Origin: Verrucomicrobiaceae bacterium
GTDB taxonomy: Bacteria > Verrucomicrobiota > Verrucomicrobiia > Verrucomicrobiales > Verrucomicrobiaceae
DNA: 50,116 nucleotides
Direction of reading: 5' to 3'
NCBI GenBank assembly: GCA_947440575.1
Contig: CANETF010000012.1
Span: 1-50,116 of the forward strand
The position numbers were made by a program, and so were the translations under genes. Below the pieces are notes generated by a model. It saw only the letters and a list, made by a program, of their open reading frames with translations, did no database searches and had not been told where the DNA came from. Position 1 is the first letter of the stretch. The number at the start of each line of letters is the position of its first letter. Below, piece by piece: positions 17,133 through 25,940 of this stretch.

Positions 17133-17423
17133 TTATTTGACCAACTGGGTCTGGACCTTTTTTGGGGGGCCGAGGATGAACTTAAGGAAGGTGTAGTCGG
17201 CCTTGATCAGGCAGAGCAAGAGGTAGAAGAACATGCCTATGATAGGGATGAGGACGATGAGGAGAAACCAGGTCCACTTGGCGGCGAGTGACATGGGCTG
17301 AGAGCGCAAGCTGGCGATGCAATTGCCGACCATGAGCAACCAGACGGCAAGGAGGCCCCAATAGACCAAGGGGTGATGATTGAGAGGCTGGATCAGGAAG
17401 AAGCGGACGATGGTTTCTCTCAT
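17133..17423 (-). CDS. Small membrane protein, PLDc_N-like
   Basis: The 96-residue protein has two hydrophobic helices (YWGLLAVWLLMVGNCIASL and WTWFLLIVLIPIIGMFFYLLL) joined by a short polar loop containing AAKWTW. The W-x-x-x-L-I-x-x-P-I-x-G pattern resembles the phospholipase D N-terminal (PLDc_N) membrane module found alone in many bacteria. No catalytic domain follows. The reading frame continues upstream, but only the ATG at 17423 gives a sensible protein. It is 26 bp from the autokinase gene on the same strand and divergent from the GT4 gene, so it may be the first gene of that transcript. Function is unknown. Confidence 0.65.
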   Translation of the reverse strand: MRETIVRFFLIQPLNHHPLVYWGLLAVWLLMVGNCIASLRSQPMSLAAKWTWFLLIVLIPIIGMFFYLLLCLIKADYTFLKFILGPPKKVQTQLVK

Positions 17424-17550
17424 AAGTGAAAGGCGGCTTTTGCCAAGGGAGCGATCACTGCAAATTGTCCCGCCCGGAGGTAAAGTCAATGTGCATCCGG
17501 AAGGGTGAGAGGCGGGTTGCTGATGGGGCGAATGGGAGCAGAGTGGGGGT

Positions 17551-18714
17551 ATGTCCGACCCGTCGCCGACAACCCGAGAGGAGAAAGCCCGAACGCCGAT
17601 TCGAGTGGCGCAGGTTGTGTTTTCTTTGGAGCCCGGGGGGATGGAGAATGGGGTGGTGAATTTGGCGAATGAATTGCCGCGAGAGGAGGTGGAGACGCGG
17701 GTGTGGTGCCTTGAGCGGGCTGGGGCTTTTGCAGGGAGGCTGAGTGAGGGGGTGAGGGTGGAGGCGTTGGGGCGGAAGCCGGGCTGGGATTGGGAGGCCT
17801 GTTGGCGACTTGGGCGAGGGTTGAGGCGGGAAAGGCCTGATGTGATCCACACGCACAATTTGGGGCCGTTGATTTATGCGGTGGTGGCGAGATTTATGGT
17901 GCCATCACTTTGGCGGGTGCCGATTTTGCATGGGGAGCATGGGGCGTTGCAGGGGGATGGCTTGAGAGGAAAACGTCTGAGGCAGCGGCGATGGTTGTAC
18001 CGATGCTGTCGCAGGGTGCACACGGTGTCGGAGGGGTTGCGCCGTCATTTGATGGCATTGGGGATGCCGGAGGCGGGGTTGGTGAGTGTGTTGAATGGAG
18101 TGGATTGCGAGCGGTTTCAGCCGGTGACGGATAAAGGGGAGGCGCGGGTGAGGGTGGGTTTGCCGAGGGATGCGGAGGTGATTGGGAGTGTGGGGCGATT
18201 CATTGCGACGAAGCGTTTTCCGCTGCTGGTGGAGGCGTTTGAGCGATTGGCGGAGAAGCGACCGAAGTTGGTGTTGATGATATTGGGTGATGGTGGGGAG
18301 GCGCGGGAGGAGGTGCTGCAGCGGGTGGCAAGCAGTGGGGTGCGTGATCGGATTTATCTGAAGGGACACCAGTCGGAACCGGCGCCTTTTTATCAGGCGA
18401 TGGATTTGATGGTGATGCCGTCATCCCATGAGGGGCTGGCGAATGCGTTGCTGGAGGCGATGGCGTCGGGGGTGCCTGTGGTGGCGCACTCGGCCTGCGG
18501 GGCGGTGGAAGTGGTCGAGTCGGGGAGGAGTGGGTTTTTGTATGAGATCTGCGATGCAGAGCAGTTAGCGAGATGGATCGAGCTGCTGTGGGCGGAACCG
18601 GGCAAGTTAACGGAGGCCGGACAGTGGGCGAGGGAAAGCGCGCGGACGCGGTTCTCACTGGAGGTGATGGTGGTCGGTTATTTGAGACTGTATCGAGAGT
18701 GTGCTGGAGTGTGA
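17551..18714 (+). CDS. Family 4 glycosyltransferase (EPS/EpsH-associated Stp2-like)
   Basis: This 387-residue GT-B glycosyltransferase transfers a sugar from a nucleotide donor during repeat-unit assembly in the cytoplasm. The N-terminal domain opens with VAQVVFSLEPGGMENGVVNL and later has PDVIHTHNLGPL and ILHGEHG. The C-terminal donor domain has VGRFIATKRFPLLVEAF and SSHEGLANALLEAMASGVPV with the Glu-x7-Glu signature. The GGMENG, HT-N and HGEHG pattern closely resembles sugar transferases associated with exosortase/EpsH-type EPS loci (Stp2), yet no exosortase or PEP-CTERM protein is seen here. It is divergent from the PLDc_N-like gene. Confidence 0.88.
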   Translation: MSDPSPTTREEKARTPIRVAQVVFSLEPGGMENGVVNLANELPREEVETRVWCLERAGAFAGRLSEGVRVEALGRKPGWDWEACWRLGRGLRRERPDVIHTHNLGPLIYAVVARFMVPSLWRVPILHGEHGALQGDGLRGKRLRQRRWLYRCCRRVHTVSEGLRRHLMALGMPEAGLVSVLNGVDCERFQPVTDKGEARVRVGLPRDAEVIGSVGRFIATKRFPLLVEAFERLAEKRPKLVLMILGDGGEAREEVLQRVASSGVRDRIYLKGHQSEPAPFYQAMDLMVMPSSHEGLANALLEAMASGVPVVAHSACGAVEVVESGRSGFLYEICDAEQLARWIELLWAEPGKLTEAGQWARESARTRFSLEVMVVGYLRLYRECAGV

Positions 18715-18724
18715 GACGTAGCGG

Positions 18725-18759
18725 CAACAAAAGCCGGGACCGGTAGGACCGGACCCGGC
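18725..18759 (-). terminator. Probable terminator of the FG-GAP protein gene
   Basis: The hairpin GCCGGGACCGG (18733-18743) with CCGGACCCGGC (18749-18759) has an 11-bp stem with one A-A mismatch and the loop TAGGA. CAACAAAA at 18725-18732 gives TTTTGTTG on the minus strand, after the gene ending at 18875. It also lies just after the GT4 stop, but lacks a T-run on the plus strand. Confidence 0.6.
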
Positions 18760-18874
18760 GGGATGTCAATGAAGGGAGGGTTTAAAACTCGATAGTTCCC
18801 TTTTGGGTGGAGGAGGTTGACTGGGTTCGTTCCAAGAGTTGCCGTGGTCGATCCGTGACGTTGGGGGAAGCATT

Positions 18875-21800
18875 TTAGAAACCAATTTCCGGCCAGACGA
18901 AGATGCCCTGGAAGAAGGTGCCGCGGAATTTGATGATGATGCCGACGTCACCGGCATCATTGACGATGCGACCGTGGCCCCCGCCTCCGCCCATGATGCG
19001 TTGGACGCCTCCAGGGCTCATGGTGAAACCGTGGATCACCTGATTGATCCCGCGCAGACGGAGGGTATCGCCCGAGCGAAGCACGACGTCCATGCTTGGG
19101 TCTGGTAATTGTCCGCGCAGCAGGACTGCGTTGTTGGACCACGTCGTATTGCCGCTGCCAACGACCAAGCTGGCGAGCATGGTGAACTTGCCGTTGGGGC
19201 TGACATCGAATCCTTGGATGTATAGCGGGCTGGAGCCTTGAACACCGGGCATGGCGGTGCCCTCCCGTGAGACCACCGTTATTTGACCCTCTGTGCAGAG
19301 CAGGATCGCTTGGTCCGAGTTGATGGTCACGCCTGAGCCGCGCAGCAGGCACTGGGCGACCACGCTGCCATCCGCAAGCATCCAGTAGCGGACAATGCGG
19401 TGAAGTTCTGCTCCGTCCACGGGCATGCCTTCAAGCAGGATCAATTGCAAAGCTCCGGTGGCATCTTCTGCCCAGAGACCTTCGTCGTTCAGGGGGGTGA
19501 CGTTTCCGACATAGGGGCGCATTGAGGCTTTAAGTGCCACACGACCTTCGGGGTTGATGGCCTGACCTGTGAACATGTAGAAGGGGCTTGTGCCGCCAGG
19601 TGCATTGCCCATTCCACGGCGTGCCAGCATTACAGGGGGTGACCCCGAGGCGCTGGTTTGTTTGAACACGGCCAAGTTGTTGGCTGAGGTGACTGGCAGG
19701 GGTTTGAGGGTGTAGGAGGTGGGGATCAAGAAGGCGGAATAGGCGATGGTGCCGTTTTCTGCGGCTACCACATAGGGCGTCACCTGACCCATTTTGATGT
19801 TGGTGCCGACAGAGGCAGCCAAGCTGACGCCTTCGCGGGCATTTGCATCAAGCGGTCCACCGGAAAGGGGGTCGCCAGTCGCGCGCCAGATGCCCGAGTC
19901 ATTAGCGAGGGTGATCCCATTGGCGAGTGCCAGGGTGGCTGCAAAGTGAGCGCTTTCGGTTGAGGGTAGACCGAGGATGGGATCCGCCGGAGCGCCTGAT
20001 CGAGCAAGGCCAGGATAGATCATCGAGAATTGTGCGCCTTCGCGAACCCAGGTGCCGACAGCGGAGCCATTGTCGGCCAGTTCGAAGTAGTCGGTGGCGT
20101 AATTTGAGCCGTTAGCGCGACCGAGGAAGTAGCTCATGCCGCTTTCCTGGAGGCGAAATTCCGGGAAGGTGCGGCTGACGGTGCCACCGGAGGGGAGGGC
20201 AGTGCCTGGGATAGGATCGCCCTCGTAGAGGAGTCGGGTTAAGTAGGTTTTGTCTCCGCTGAGGACTGCGGGCAGGGCAGCGTAGCCATCGGTGCAGATG
20301 ACTTCGTCTACCGTTACGGGCAAGGGGGAAACCGCCAGGGAAGGGTTGGTTTTGGTGACGGCGTGGAAGGTCATGCGGCCCTGCTGATTGATGGTGTAGT
20401 CGAAGAAGGCAGCGAATTCGTTATCTGTCAGGATGCCGATGTCGAAGTCGGCACCGAAGATGTAGGCGCTGCCAGCGTTGTTGCGTCCGCCGAGGATGTC
20501 ATCCTGGGGGGCGCCGAAAATCAGGGTTCCCGAGTTCATAAAGCAGGAGGAGCCAAAGTGATCCTGACCGGTGGCGTCACTGCCGGTGAACTCGCGGTTG
20601 AGGGTCCACCCTGAACTGCCGCGGAAGAAAAGATAGGCGGCACCCGCATCATTGCCAACGCCGTCGTGATTGGGCGCGCCCACCACGGCGAAGCGATTGC
20701 TTAAGCCAACCGAGACGCCGAAGCGATCACCATTCGCCGAGTCACCGGTGGCATTGAATTTGGAAGTCTGGGTGTAGTTGGTGCCGTTCCAGGTGAAGTA
20801 GTAGGCCGCACCGGTGCCCACACCCGCCACTTGGGCGCTGGGAGCTCCCACTAGGACTGCCTGGTTATCGAGCCCGATCGAGAAGCCGAACTCGTCTCCG
20901 GCAGTGCCATCCAGCGCCTGAATGGGGGGTAGGACCTCCACCCAGGGAGTGCCTAAGGCGCCGGGACGGTTGAAGACCCTCACGTATCCCTTTGCCAGGC
21001 CGCCGATGATACCCTGTGGCGCTGAGCCCACAGCCCAATTGCCTTGAACCGCGACCATGAGGCCGGTTTCATAGAGGCCGCCGCCTGCCTTGCCTCCGAA
21101 GCGGTCGCCAGCGGTCATTCCGTAGAATTCTTCGGTCAGGGTCCAAGTGCCGACGATGTCTTGATAGAAGTGGACACTGCCTTGGTTCTGGTTGCCGGCG
21201 AGATCATCACCGGGTGCTCCGACGACGACAGTGGGGCCGCAAACCGCCACCGAGTAGCCAAAGAATTCAGCGCCCGCCTGTACCAGCTTGGCTTCTGGGG
21301 TGGTGTTGAAGAGGCTGTTCACATCTGGGCGGGTGAAAAGATAAACCGCGTTTTGCCCGGGCGAACCCACCGCCAGACGGTTTTGGGAAGAACGGCACAG
21401 GGCAATGGAGTGACCGAATTGATTGCCACTGGCGAGGTCGGCCGGCATGAGCTTTTGCGAAAGTGTCCAGACGCCGAGTGTGCGTTTGTAGACATACACA
21501 CTACCGGCACCGTTGGCCGCATCGTTATCACTGAAACAACCGATGACCGCAGTGTCCCCGGCCAAGCAGACGCCATGGGCGAAAAGATCGTTGGTGGCTG
21601 CGGTGGGGAAGTCATTCAGCAAGTGCGCTTCCTCGGTCAAGTAGACAGGGTCAATAGTCACCGGGTAGGCGGCTCCTGCATCGTCCACGGTGAGGTGGAT
21701 GCGATCACCAAGGCCTTCCATATGGCTGGACAGCGAACGGCCCGTTGCATCCCAAGCGACGAGCTTGGCATAACGGACGCGGGTTTGTCCGCTGGCATCC

Positions 21801-22381
21801 GCCAGACGGATGGCGTCGTCTCCAGGCTGGCTGGCGAGTGCGCGCAGGCCACCTTCGACCAACAGGGAGACGGTCACGCCCGTTACCTCGCCCTCAGGAC
21901 GCTGATTCAGGGTGAAGCCTTGCTCAAGGCCCTCCTTGCGGTGCACGAACCATTCCACCACTTCGCCGCCGTTGCGGGTGATCTCCGCGCGGTTCTGGGT
22001 GCGGGTGAGCGCGCCGGGCCCTGCTGAGACAAGGGCTTCGCCGCGGCCAACTGCCTCTAAGCGAACGCCCAAGCGCCAGTTTTTGGTGGAATCCATGGGT
22101 CTGACGGAGAGTTGGTCGGGTGAGATCGTGAACTCCATCTTGTTTTTCAGGTTGGCAGAGCGAACGGCAGTCGGAGTGCCGGCGATGGGGTGGAGGGCAT
22201 GAGAATCGGCTTCAAATGCCGCCATCAACGCAGGGTCGACGGTCTCCTGTGGGGAGGGTTCGATTGCGAAAAGGCCGGATGCCAAGGCGATGCCCGCCAG
22301 TGACACAAAGGCAAGGGACGAAGCCCTGAGATGACGAACCCGAAGGGGTTCCCGACTGACCGCAAGCGTTGATGAGTTCAT
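18875..22381 (-). CDS. Giant secreted FG-GAP repeat protein
   Basis: This exported protein of 1,168 residues has a signal peptide (core SSLAFVSLAGIALASGLFA). A beta-rich region (about 100-250) ends in VDDAGAAYPVTIDP, a pattern common in front of FG-GAP propellers. Integrin-type FG-GAP repeats follow to about 640, for example GSVYVYKRTLGVWTLSQKL, FGHSIAL and VVVGAPGDDLAGNQNQGSV; these fold into a beta-propeller. The C-terminal half has spaced N-x-x-G repeats, such as INPEGRVALKA and VSPNGKFTMLA, like those at the end of the giant protein at 40961-45943. No C-terminal anchor is visible. Base composition is less G-skewed than in neighbouring genes. I chose the ATG at 22381; an in-frame GTG is at 22408. 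Role (adhesion or matrix) is inferred. Confidence 0.82.
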   Translation of the reverse strand: MNSSTLAVSREPLRVRHLRASSLAFVSLAGIALASGLFAIEPSPQETVDPALMAAFEADSHALHPIAGTPTAVRSANLKNKMEFTISPDQLSVRPMDSTKNWRLGVRLEAVGRGEALVSAGPGALTRTQNRAEITRNGGEVVEWFVHRKEGLEQGFTLNQRPEGEVTGVTVSLLVEGGLRALASQPGDDAIRLADASGQTRVRYAKLVAWDATGRSLSSHMEGLGDRIHLTVDDAGAAYPVTIDPVYLTEEAHLLNDFPTAATNDLFAHGVCLAGDTAVIGCFSDNDAANGAGSVYVYKRTLGVWTLSQKLMPADLASGNQFGHSIALCRSSQNRLAVGSPGQNAVYLFTRPDVNSLFNTTPEAKLVQAGAEFFGYSVAVCGPTVVVGAPGDDLAGNQNQGSVHFYQDIVGTWTLTEEFYGMTAGDRFGGKAGGGLYETGLMVAVQGNWAVGSAPQGIIGGLAKGYVRVFNRPGALGTPWVEVLPPIQALDGTAGDEFGFSIGLDNQAVLVGAPSAQVAGVGTGAAYYFTWNGTNYTQTSKFNATGDSANGDRFGVSVGLSNRFAVVGAPNHDGVGNDAGAAYLFFRGSSGWTLNREFTGSDATGQDHFGSSCFMNSGTLIFGAPQDDILGGRNNAGSAYIFGADFDIGILTDNEFAAFFDYTINQQGRMTFHAVTKTNPSLAVSPLPVTVDEVICTDGYAALPAVLSGDKTYLTRLLYEGDPIPGTALPSGGTVSRTFPEFRLQESGMSYFLGRANGSNYATDYFELADNGSAVGTWVREGAQFSMIYPGLARSGAPADPILGLPSTESAHFAATLALANGITLANDSGIWRATGDPLSGGPLDANAREGVSLAASVGTNIKMGQVTPYVVAAENGTIAYSAFLIPTSYTLKPLPVTSANNLAVFKQTSASGSPPVMLARRGMGNAPGGTSPFYMFTGQAINPEGRVALKASMRPYVGNVTPLNDEGLWAEDATGALQLILLEGMPVDGAELHRIVRYWMLADGSVVAQCLLRGSGVTINSDQAILLCTEGQITVVSREGTAMPGVQGSSPLYIQGFDVSPNGKFTMLASLVVGSGNTTWSNNAVLLRGQLPDPSMDVVLRSGDTLRLRGINQVIHGFTMSPGGVQRIMGGGGGHGRIVNDAGDVGIIIKFRGTFFQGIFVWPEIGF

Positions 22382-22731
22382 GGTTGTGGAGTTGGATTCC
22401 AACTTCACCGTAGCCCGATAGGCGGGTCTGAATATTGAGGTCGACCACGGCCTAAGGCATCGTGCAATCCATTAGGCGAATATGGTTTTTATGTGTGCGG
22501 GCCGAGGTTTAGATGCCAGAGCAGTTTAAGAAAACCTGTAACCGCTTCTTTGAAGCGGCGGAGGCGGATCTGGGCCCTTGTCAGCTTGGGACGTATGTAC
22601 TCATGTGCCCCGGCGCTTCCAACGGCCCATCGCCACTTCCGGCGCTCCCAAATCTACGGCCACATCTTTTCTTAAAATGCTCTAACCAAGCATGCTTGAG
22701 GTCGTTTTGCCGACCACTTGAGGAGGCTATT
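22382..22731. other. Intergenic region carrying a 166-bp inverted-repeat element
   Basis: No gene is supported here. An open frame on the plus strand from 22513 runs into the end of the ligase gene and crosses the inverted-repeat element, so it is probably chance. Beyond that element the region has the palindrome CAAGCATGCTTG (22686-22697) and a small hairpin GGTCG/CGACC near 22699-22715, which may help terminate the ligase transcript. Confidence 0.5.
22518..22683. repeat. 166-bp element with 27-bp imperfect terminal inverted repeats
   Basis: The left end AGAGCAGTTTAAGAAAA (22518-22534) is repeated inverted at 22667-22683 with one mismatch. The match continues inward to 27 bp with five mismatches in total. 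Inside the left arm lies a perfect hairpin, CCGCTTC-TTT-GAAGCGG (22542-22558). There is no coding capacity. It resembles a non-autonomous mobile or REP-like element; only one copy is in this window. Confidence 0.6.
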
Positions 22732-24189
22732 CTAAAGGTTTTTGAGGATGTAATCCCATAGAGCGAGGACGCTCCAAGTGATGGCTGCGGTTGCGGCCAG
22801 GTCCAGCCATCCGAGTCGTTTCCAGAAGCGAGGGGTGCTGTTGAGGGCGGGCGGGGCAGACGGGGAGGGGGACGGAACTTCAGCGGGTGAAGGAGGGGTG
22901 GTCATTGATGTTCTGGCGACGGCGAGGCGGTGAATGGCTGCGGCGACGGCGATCATGAGGAAGTATTCGGTGTGATATTGGCGGTTGACCATCCAACCTG
23001 AGGCGAGGTAGGCGATGAGGAGGAGAAGGCCGGCGCGGCGGCAGCGTTCTTCGGTTTCAGATTGAGGTTTGAAGAAGAGGGTGGTGCGCAAGGCGGTCCA
23101 GAGACCGAGGAGCCAGATGAACAGGCCATAGCGGCCCAAGTCTGCGCCGACTTGGACGTAGCTGCTGTGGGTGGCTTTGGGGATGTCGTAAATCCATTTG
23201 GAGCCTTCTTTCCAATCGATGAGAGCGATGAACTGTTTCCAGCCGACACCGAAAGTATTTTGATCCATGGCGGTGCGAGCCATTTCCCAAGCCATGAGAC
23301 GTCCCATGACGCCTTCATCGGAGCGGAGGTCTCCCATTTGTTCCATGCGAGGGAGGAAGCTGAGGGCACCGACGCCAAGGGATAAGACGAGAGTGATGAC
23401 CAAGATTTGGACCCATTTGGGGCGGCCGACGATGAAGAGCATGGCGGTGACGCCAGCGCCGACAAGGAAGGCGCCTCGGGAGGCGGTGAGCCAAGTGCAG
23501 TAGCCGACCAGAGCGAGGCAGGCAGGAAAGATGATGAAGCGTCCGGTGGCGGAGCCCCGCCAGAAATAGAGGAGGTAGCTCAGGGGGATTGCTGGAACGA
23601 TGGTGTGGGCGAGGGCGTTGGGATTGTTGGTGAGCCAGGTTCCGAGGCTGAGGCGTCCGACAAAAAAGTCGGTTTTGGACTGACCCCCTGTGATGTCGAG
23701 GCCGAGAGATTGGAGGGTGCCGAGAATGGCGATGCAGATCAGGAAGAGATTCCAAGCCTTGAGGTAACCGAGGACGTGGTTCCAGGTAGAGAGTGCCTGC
23801 ACGGTGAGGAAAAAGAAGACGACGAGTGAGAACATGCCTGAGGTGGCACCGGCGATGGGAGGCGAGGTCCACGCGACGTAGACAAAAAAAGAAAGCATGA
23901 CCCAGTCATGGGGGGTGCGGAACCAACCTGGGATGGGTGAGCGAGAGCCTTGGACGAGCACGACGACGAACCAGACCAGCATGATGGGGCGGACGATATT
24001 GACCCCGGCCATGCCTGGGACCCAATCCTGGGGGCGGATGTAGTAGACGGCCAGGAAGAGGAGAGCGAGGTAGTAGGACAGGCCTTTTTGAGATGCGCGA
24101 TCGAGGGAGGCATCAGCGGTCTTCCAACCCTGTAGATCGTCCTGGGAGGGGACGGGCACGGGGGAAAGAAGAGAGGGAGAGGAGGCCAT
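22732..24189 (-). CDS. O-antigen ligase/Wzy-type polymerase membrane protein
   Basis: This 485-residue protein has 10-12 hydrophobic helices and the large periplasmic loop of the Wzy_C/O-antigen ligase superfamily. Characteristic spots are YIRPQDWVPGMAG near the first helices, LTNNPNALAHTIVPAIPL, WLTASRGAFLVGAGV with the conserved Arg, and the loop WKQFIALIDWKEGSKW followed by THSSYVQVGADLGRYGL, the usual H-S/N-x-Y/F motif. It probably polymerises the EPS repeat unit at the periplasmic face; a ligase role is an alternative. The Pro-rich stretch before the last hydrophobic segment is variable. It is divergent from the MBOAT gene. Confidence 0.88.
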   Translation of the reverse strand: MASSPSLLSPVPVPSQDDLQGWKTADASLDRASQKGLSYYLALLFLAVYYIRPQDWVPGMAGVNIVRPIMLVWFVVVLVQGSRSPIPGWFRTPHDWVMLSFFVYVAWTSPPIAGATSGMFSLVVFFFLTVQALSTWNHVLGYLKAWNLFLICIAILGTLQSLGLDITGGQSKTDFFVGRLSLGTWLTNNPNALAHTIVPAIPLSYLLYFWRGSATGRFIIFPACLALVGYCTWLTASRGAFLVGAGVTAMLFIVGRPKWVQILVITLVLSLGVGALSFLPRMEQMGDLRSDEGVMGRLMAWEMARTAMDQNTFGVGWKQFIALIDWKEGSKWIYDIPKATHSSYVQVGADLGRYGLFIWLLGLWTALRTTLFFKPQSETEERCRRAGLLLLIAYLASGWMVNRQYHTEYFLMIAVAAAIHRLAVARTSMTTPPSPAEVPSPSPSAPPALNSTPRFWKRLGWLDLAATAAITWSVLALWDYILKNL

Positions 24190-24517
24190 TAGTCAGGGCT
24201 CTGAGACAGTGGGGCAGTCAAACCTAGAATGGACGTGCCGCAAGCGGATATGGAAGGCGGTGAAAGTGGAGGGAGCGGGAAGGTGCTGATTGTCTTGGGA
24301 GTGATCCCGAGTAATCACTAGCCTGTATCATTCATGAGCCATCTACTGCAACCGCCCAAAAGTCCGAATCTGCTGCGTTGGGCTTGTTTTGAAAGGCATC
24401 GAGCATTGACCCATGCACTCCGCCTTCCAAAACTGCGCCCGCCTGGCAGCTTCAGGCTTTTGAGCGTTTTCGCTACGATGTTCATGAATTATCCAGGCTT
24501 GCGGCCCGATTGATTTC
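24190..24517. other. Divergent intergenic region carrying a 180-bp inverted-repeat element
   Basis: This 328-bp stretch separates the ligase gene from the MBOAT gene and is mostly filled by the inverted-repeat element at 24320-24499. A minus-strand open frame crosses it (24343-24600) but has no family resemblance and overlaps the MBOAT start. Promoters for both genes should lie here; I cannot place them with confidence. Confidence 0.5.
24320..24499. repeat. 180-bp element with 18-bp terminal inverted repeats
   Basis: AGCCTGTATCATTCATGA at 24320-24337 is matched inverted by TCATGAATTATCCAGGCT at 24482-24499 with two mismatches. An internal hairpin, GCCCAA (24354-24359) with TTGGGC (24378-24383), is perfect. 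GC is lower than in the flanking genes. No transposase is present. The right end lies 18 bp before the MBOAT start codon, so the element occupies that gene's promoter region. Confidence 0.65.
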
Positions 24518-25939
24518 ATGTGGTTCAACAGTTTCAGCTTTATTGCCTTTTTCGCCGTGGTCTGCGTGGTGCATGGGGTATTGGGGCATCGGTTGCGCAA
24601 TCTTTGGCTGCTGGGGTGCAGCTACTTTTTCTATGGCTGCTGGGACTGGCGGTTTTTGGGGTTGATCGTGTTCACGACGACGTTTGAGTTTGTGTCGGGG
24701 AGGGCGATTGCGGCGAGTGAGAGCGTGAAGGTGCGGCGGCGATGGCTGACGGCTTCGGTGGTGGTGGAGATGTCGATTTTAGGGGTGTTCAAGTACTTGG
24801 GATTTTTTGTGACCGAACTGCATCAACTGCTGAGGTTGTTTGGATGGGTGGAGGAACCGTCGTGGACGTTGAACATCCTGTTGCCAGCGGGTTTGTCGTT
24901 CTTCACGTTTCAGGCCTTGAGTTACACGGTGGATGTGTATCGAGGGCAGACGAAGGCGACTGGGAGTTTCACGGACTTTGCCTTGTTCATTGCGTTCTTT
25001 CCGCAGTTGGTGGCGGGGCCCATTGAGCGATCCAATCATTTGCTGCCACAGGTGGAGAATCCGAGACCTCCTTTGGATGAGAGGCGGTTTCGGATCGGGT
25101 TGTATCATGTGCTGACGGGCATTTTCAAGAAGGTGGTGATTGCGGATAACATGGCCTGGTTGAGCAATCATGTGTTTCAGGGCAGTGGTGGTTTGGGGGA
25201 GTTGAACGGGTTGGAGGTGTTGTTGGGGGTGTATGCGTTTGCGTTTCAGATTTATGGGGATTTTTCGGGCTACAGTTCGATCGCGGTGGGCGTGGCGATG
25301 TGGTTGGGGTTTGATTTGATGGAGAACTTCAGGAGGCCGTATTTTGCGACGTCGCCGACGGAGTTTTGGAGTCGATGGCACATCAGTTTGTCGACGTGGC
25401 TGCGTGATTATTTGTACATCCCGCTGGGAGGGAATCGGATGGGGCGCTGGAAGACGGGTCGGAATTTGATGGTCACGATGTTGCTAGGGGGGCTTTGGCA
25501 TGGGGCGTCGTGGACGTATGTGGCCTGGGGTGGTTTGCATGGGCTGTGGCTGGTGGTGCATCGATTCGTGATGAGAGAGCGGGGTAGTCGTCAGGGGTGG
25601 TGGAAAGCGGCTTTGGGGATGGTGGGCACGTTTCATTTGGTGTGTCTCGGTTGGTTGTTCTTCAGAGCGGAGAGTTTTGGGCAGGCGGGGCAGTTATTGG
25701 GGTTGCTGGGGGCGGGAGGGTGGGTTTGGACGCCATATGCGATGACGTGTGCCAGCCTGCTGATGTTCTTTGTGCTGCCCTGGGTTGCGTATGAAGCGTG
25801 GGTGGAACTGGCGGGTTCGGATTTGGCGTTATTGGAGAAGCCCTGGCTGGTGAGGGCGTGTTTTTATGGGTGGCTGCTGTTGATGCTGTTGTGTTTCCCT
25901 CCGCCGGTGCCATCGGAGTTCATTTACTTTCAGTTTTAA
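24518..25939 (+). CDS. MBOAT-family O-acyltransferase (AlgI-like)
   Basis: This 473-residue polytopic membrane protein probably passes acyl (acetyl) groups across the inner membrane to decorate the polysaccharide. It starts with NSFSFIAFFAVVCVVHGVLG and LWLLGCSYFFYGCWDWRF, typical of AlgI/DltB relatives. The MBOAT core has LPAGLSFFTFQALSYTVDVY, FFPQLVAGPIER, YGDFSGYSSIAVG, RRPYFATSPTEFWSRWHISL and the catalytic-His segment MLLGGLWHGASWTYVAWGG. It is normal in length and ends one base before the SGNH-like gene, a pairing seen in alginate-type acetylation systems. Confidence 0.93.
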   Translation: MWFNSFSFIAFFAVVCVVHGVLGHRLRNLWLLGCSYFFYGCWDWRFLGLIVFTTTFEFVSGRAIAASESVKVRRRWLTASVVVEMSILGVFKYLGFFVTELHQLLRLFGWVEEPSWTLNILLPAGLSFFTFQALSYTVDVYRGQTKATGSFTDFALFIAFFPQLVAGPIERSNHLLPQVENPRPPLDERRFRIGLYHVLTGIFKKVVIADNMAWLSNHVFQGSGGLGELNGLEVLLGVYAFAFQIYGDFSGYSSIAVGVAMWLGFDLMENFRRPYFATSPTEFWSRWHISLSTWLRDYLYIPLGGNRMGRWKTGRNLMVTMLLGGLWHGASWTYVAWGGLHGLWLVVHRFVMRERGSRQGWWKAALGMVGTFHLVCLGWLFFRAESFGQAGQLLGLLGAGGWVWTPYAMTCASLLMFFVLPWVAYEAWVELAGSDLALLEKPWLVRACFYGWLLLMLLCFPPPVPSEFIYFQF

Positions 25940-25940
25940 A

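Noticed and set aside
22513..22761. Possible 82-residue plus-strand protein
   Set aside because: It crosses an inverted-repeat element and overlaps the end of the ligase gene, with no recognisable feature.
24343..24600. Possible 85-residue minus-strand protein
   Set aside because: It lies over the 180-bp inverted-repeat element and the MBOAT start; no domain or signal is seen.
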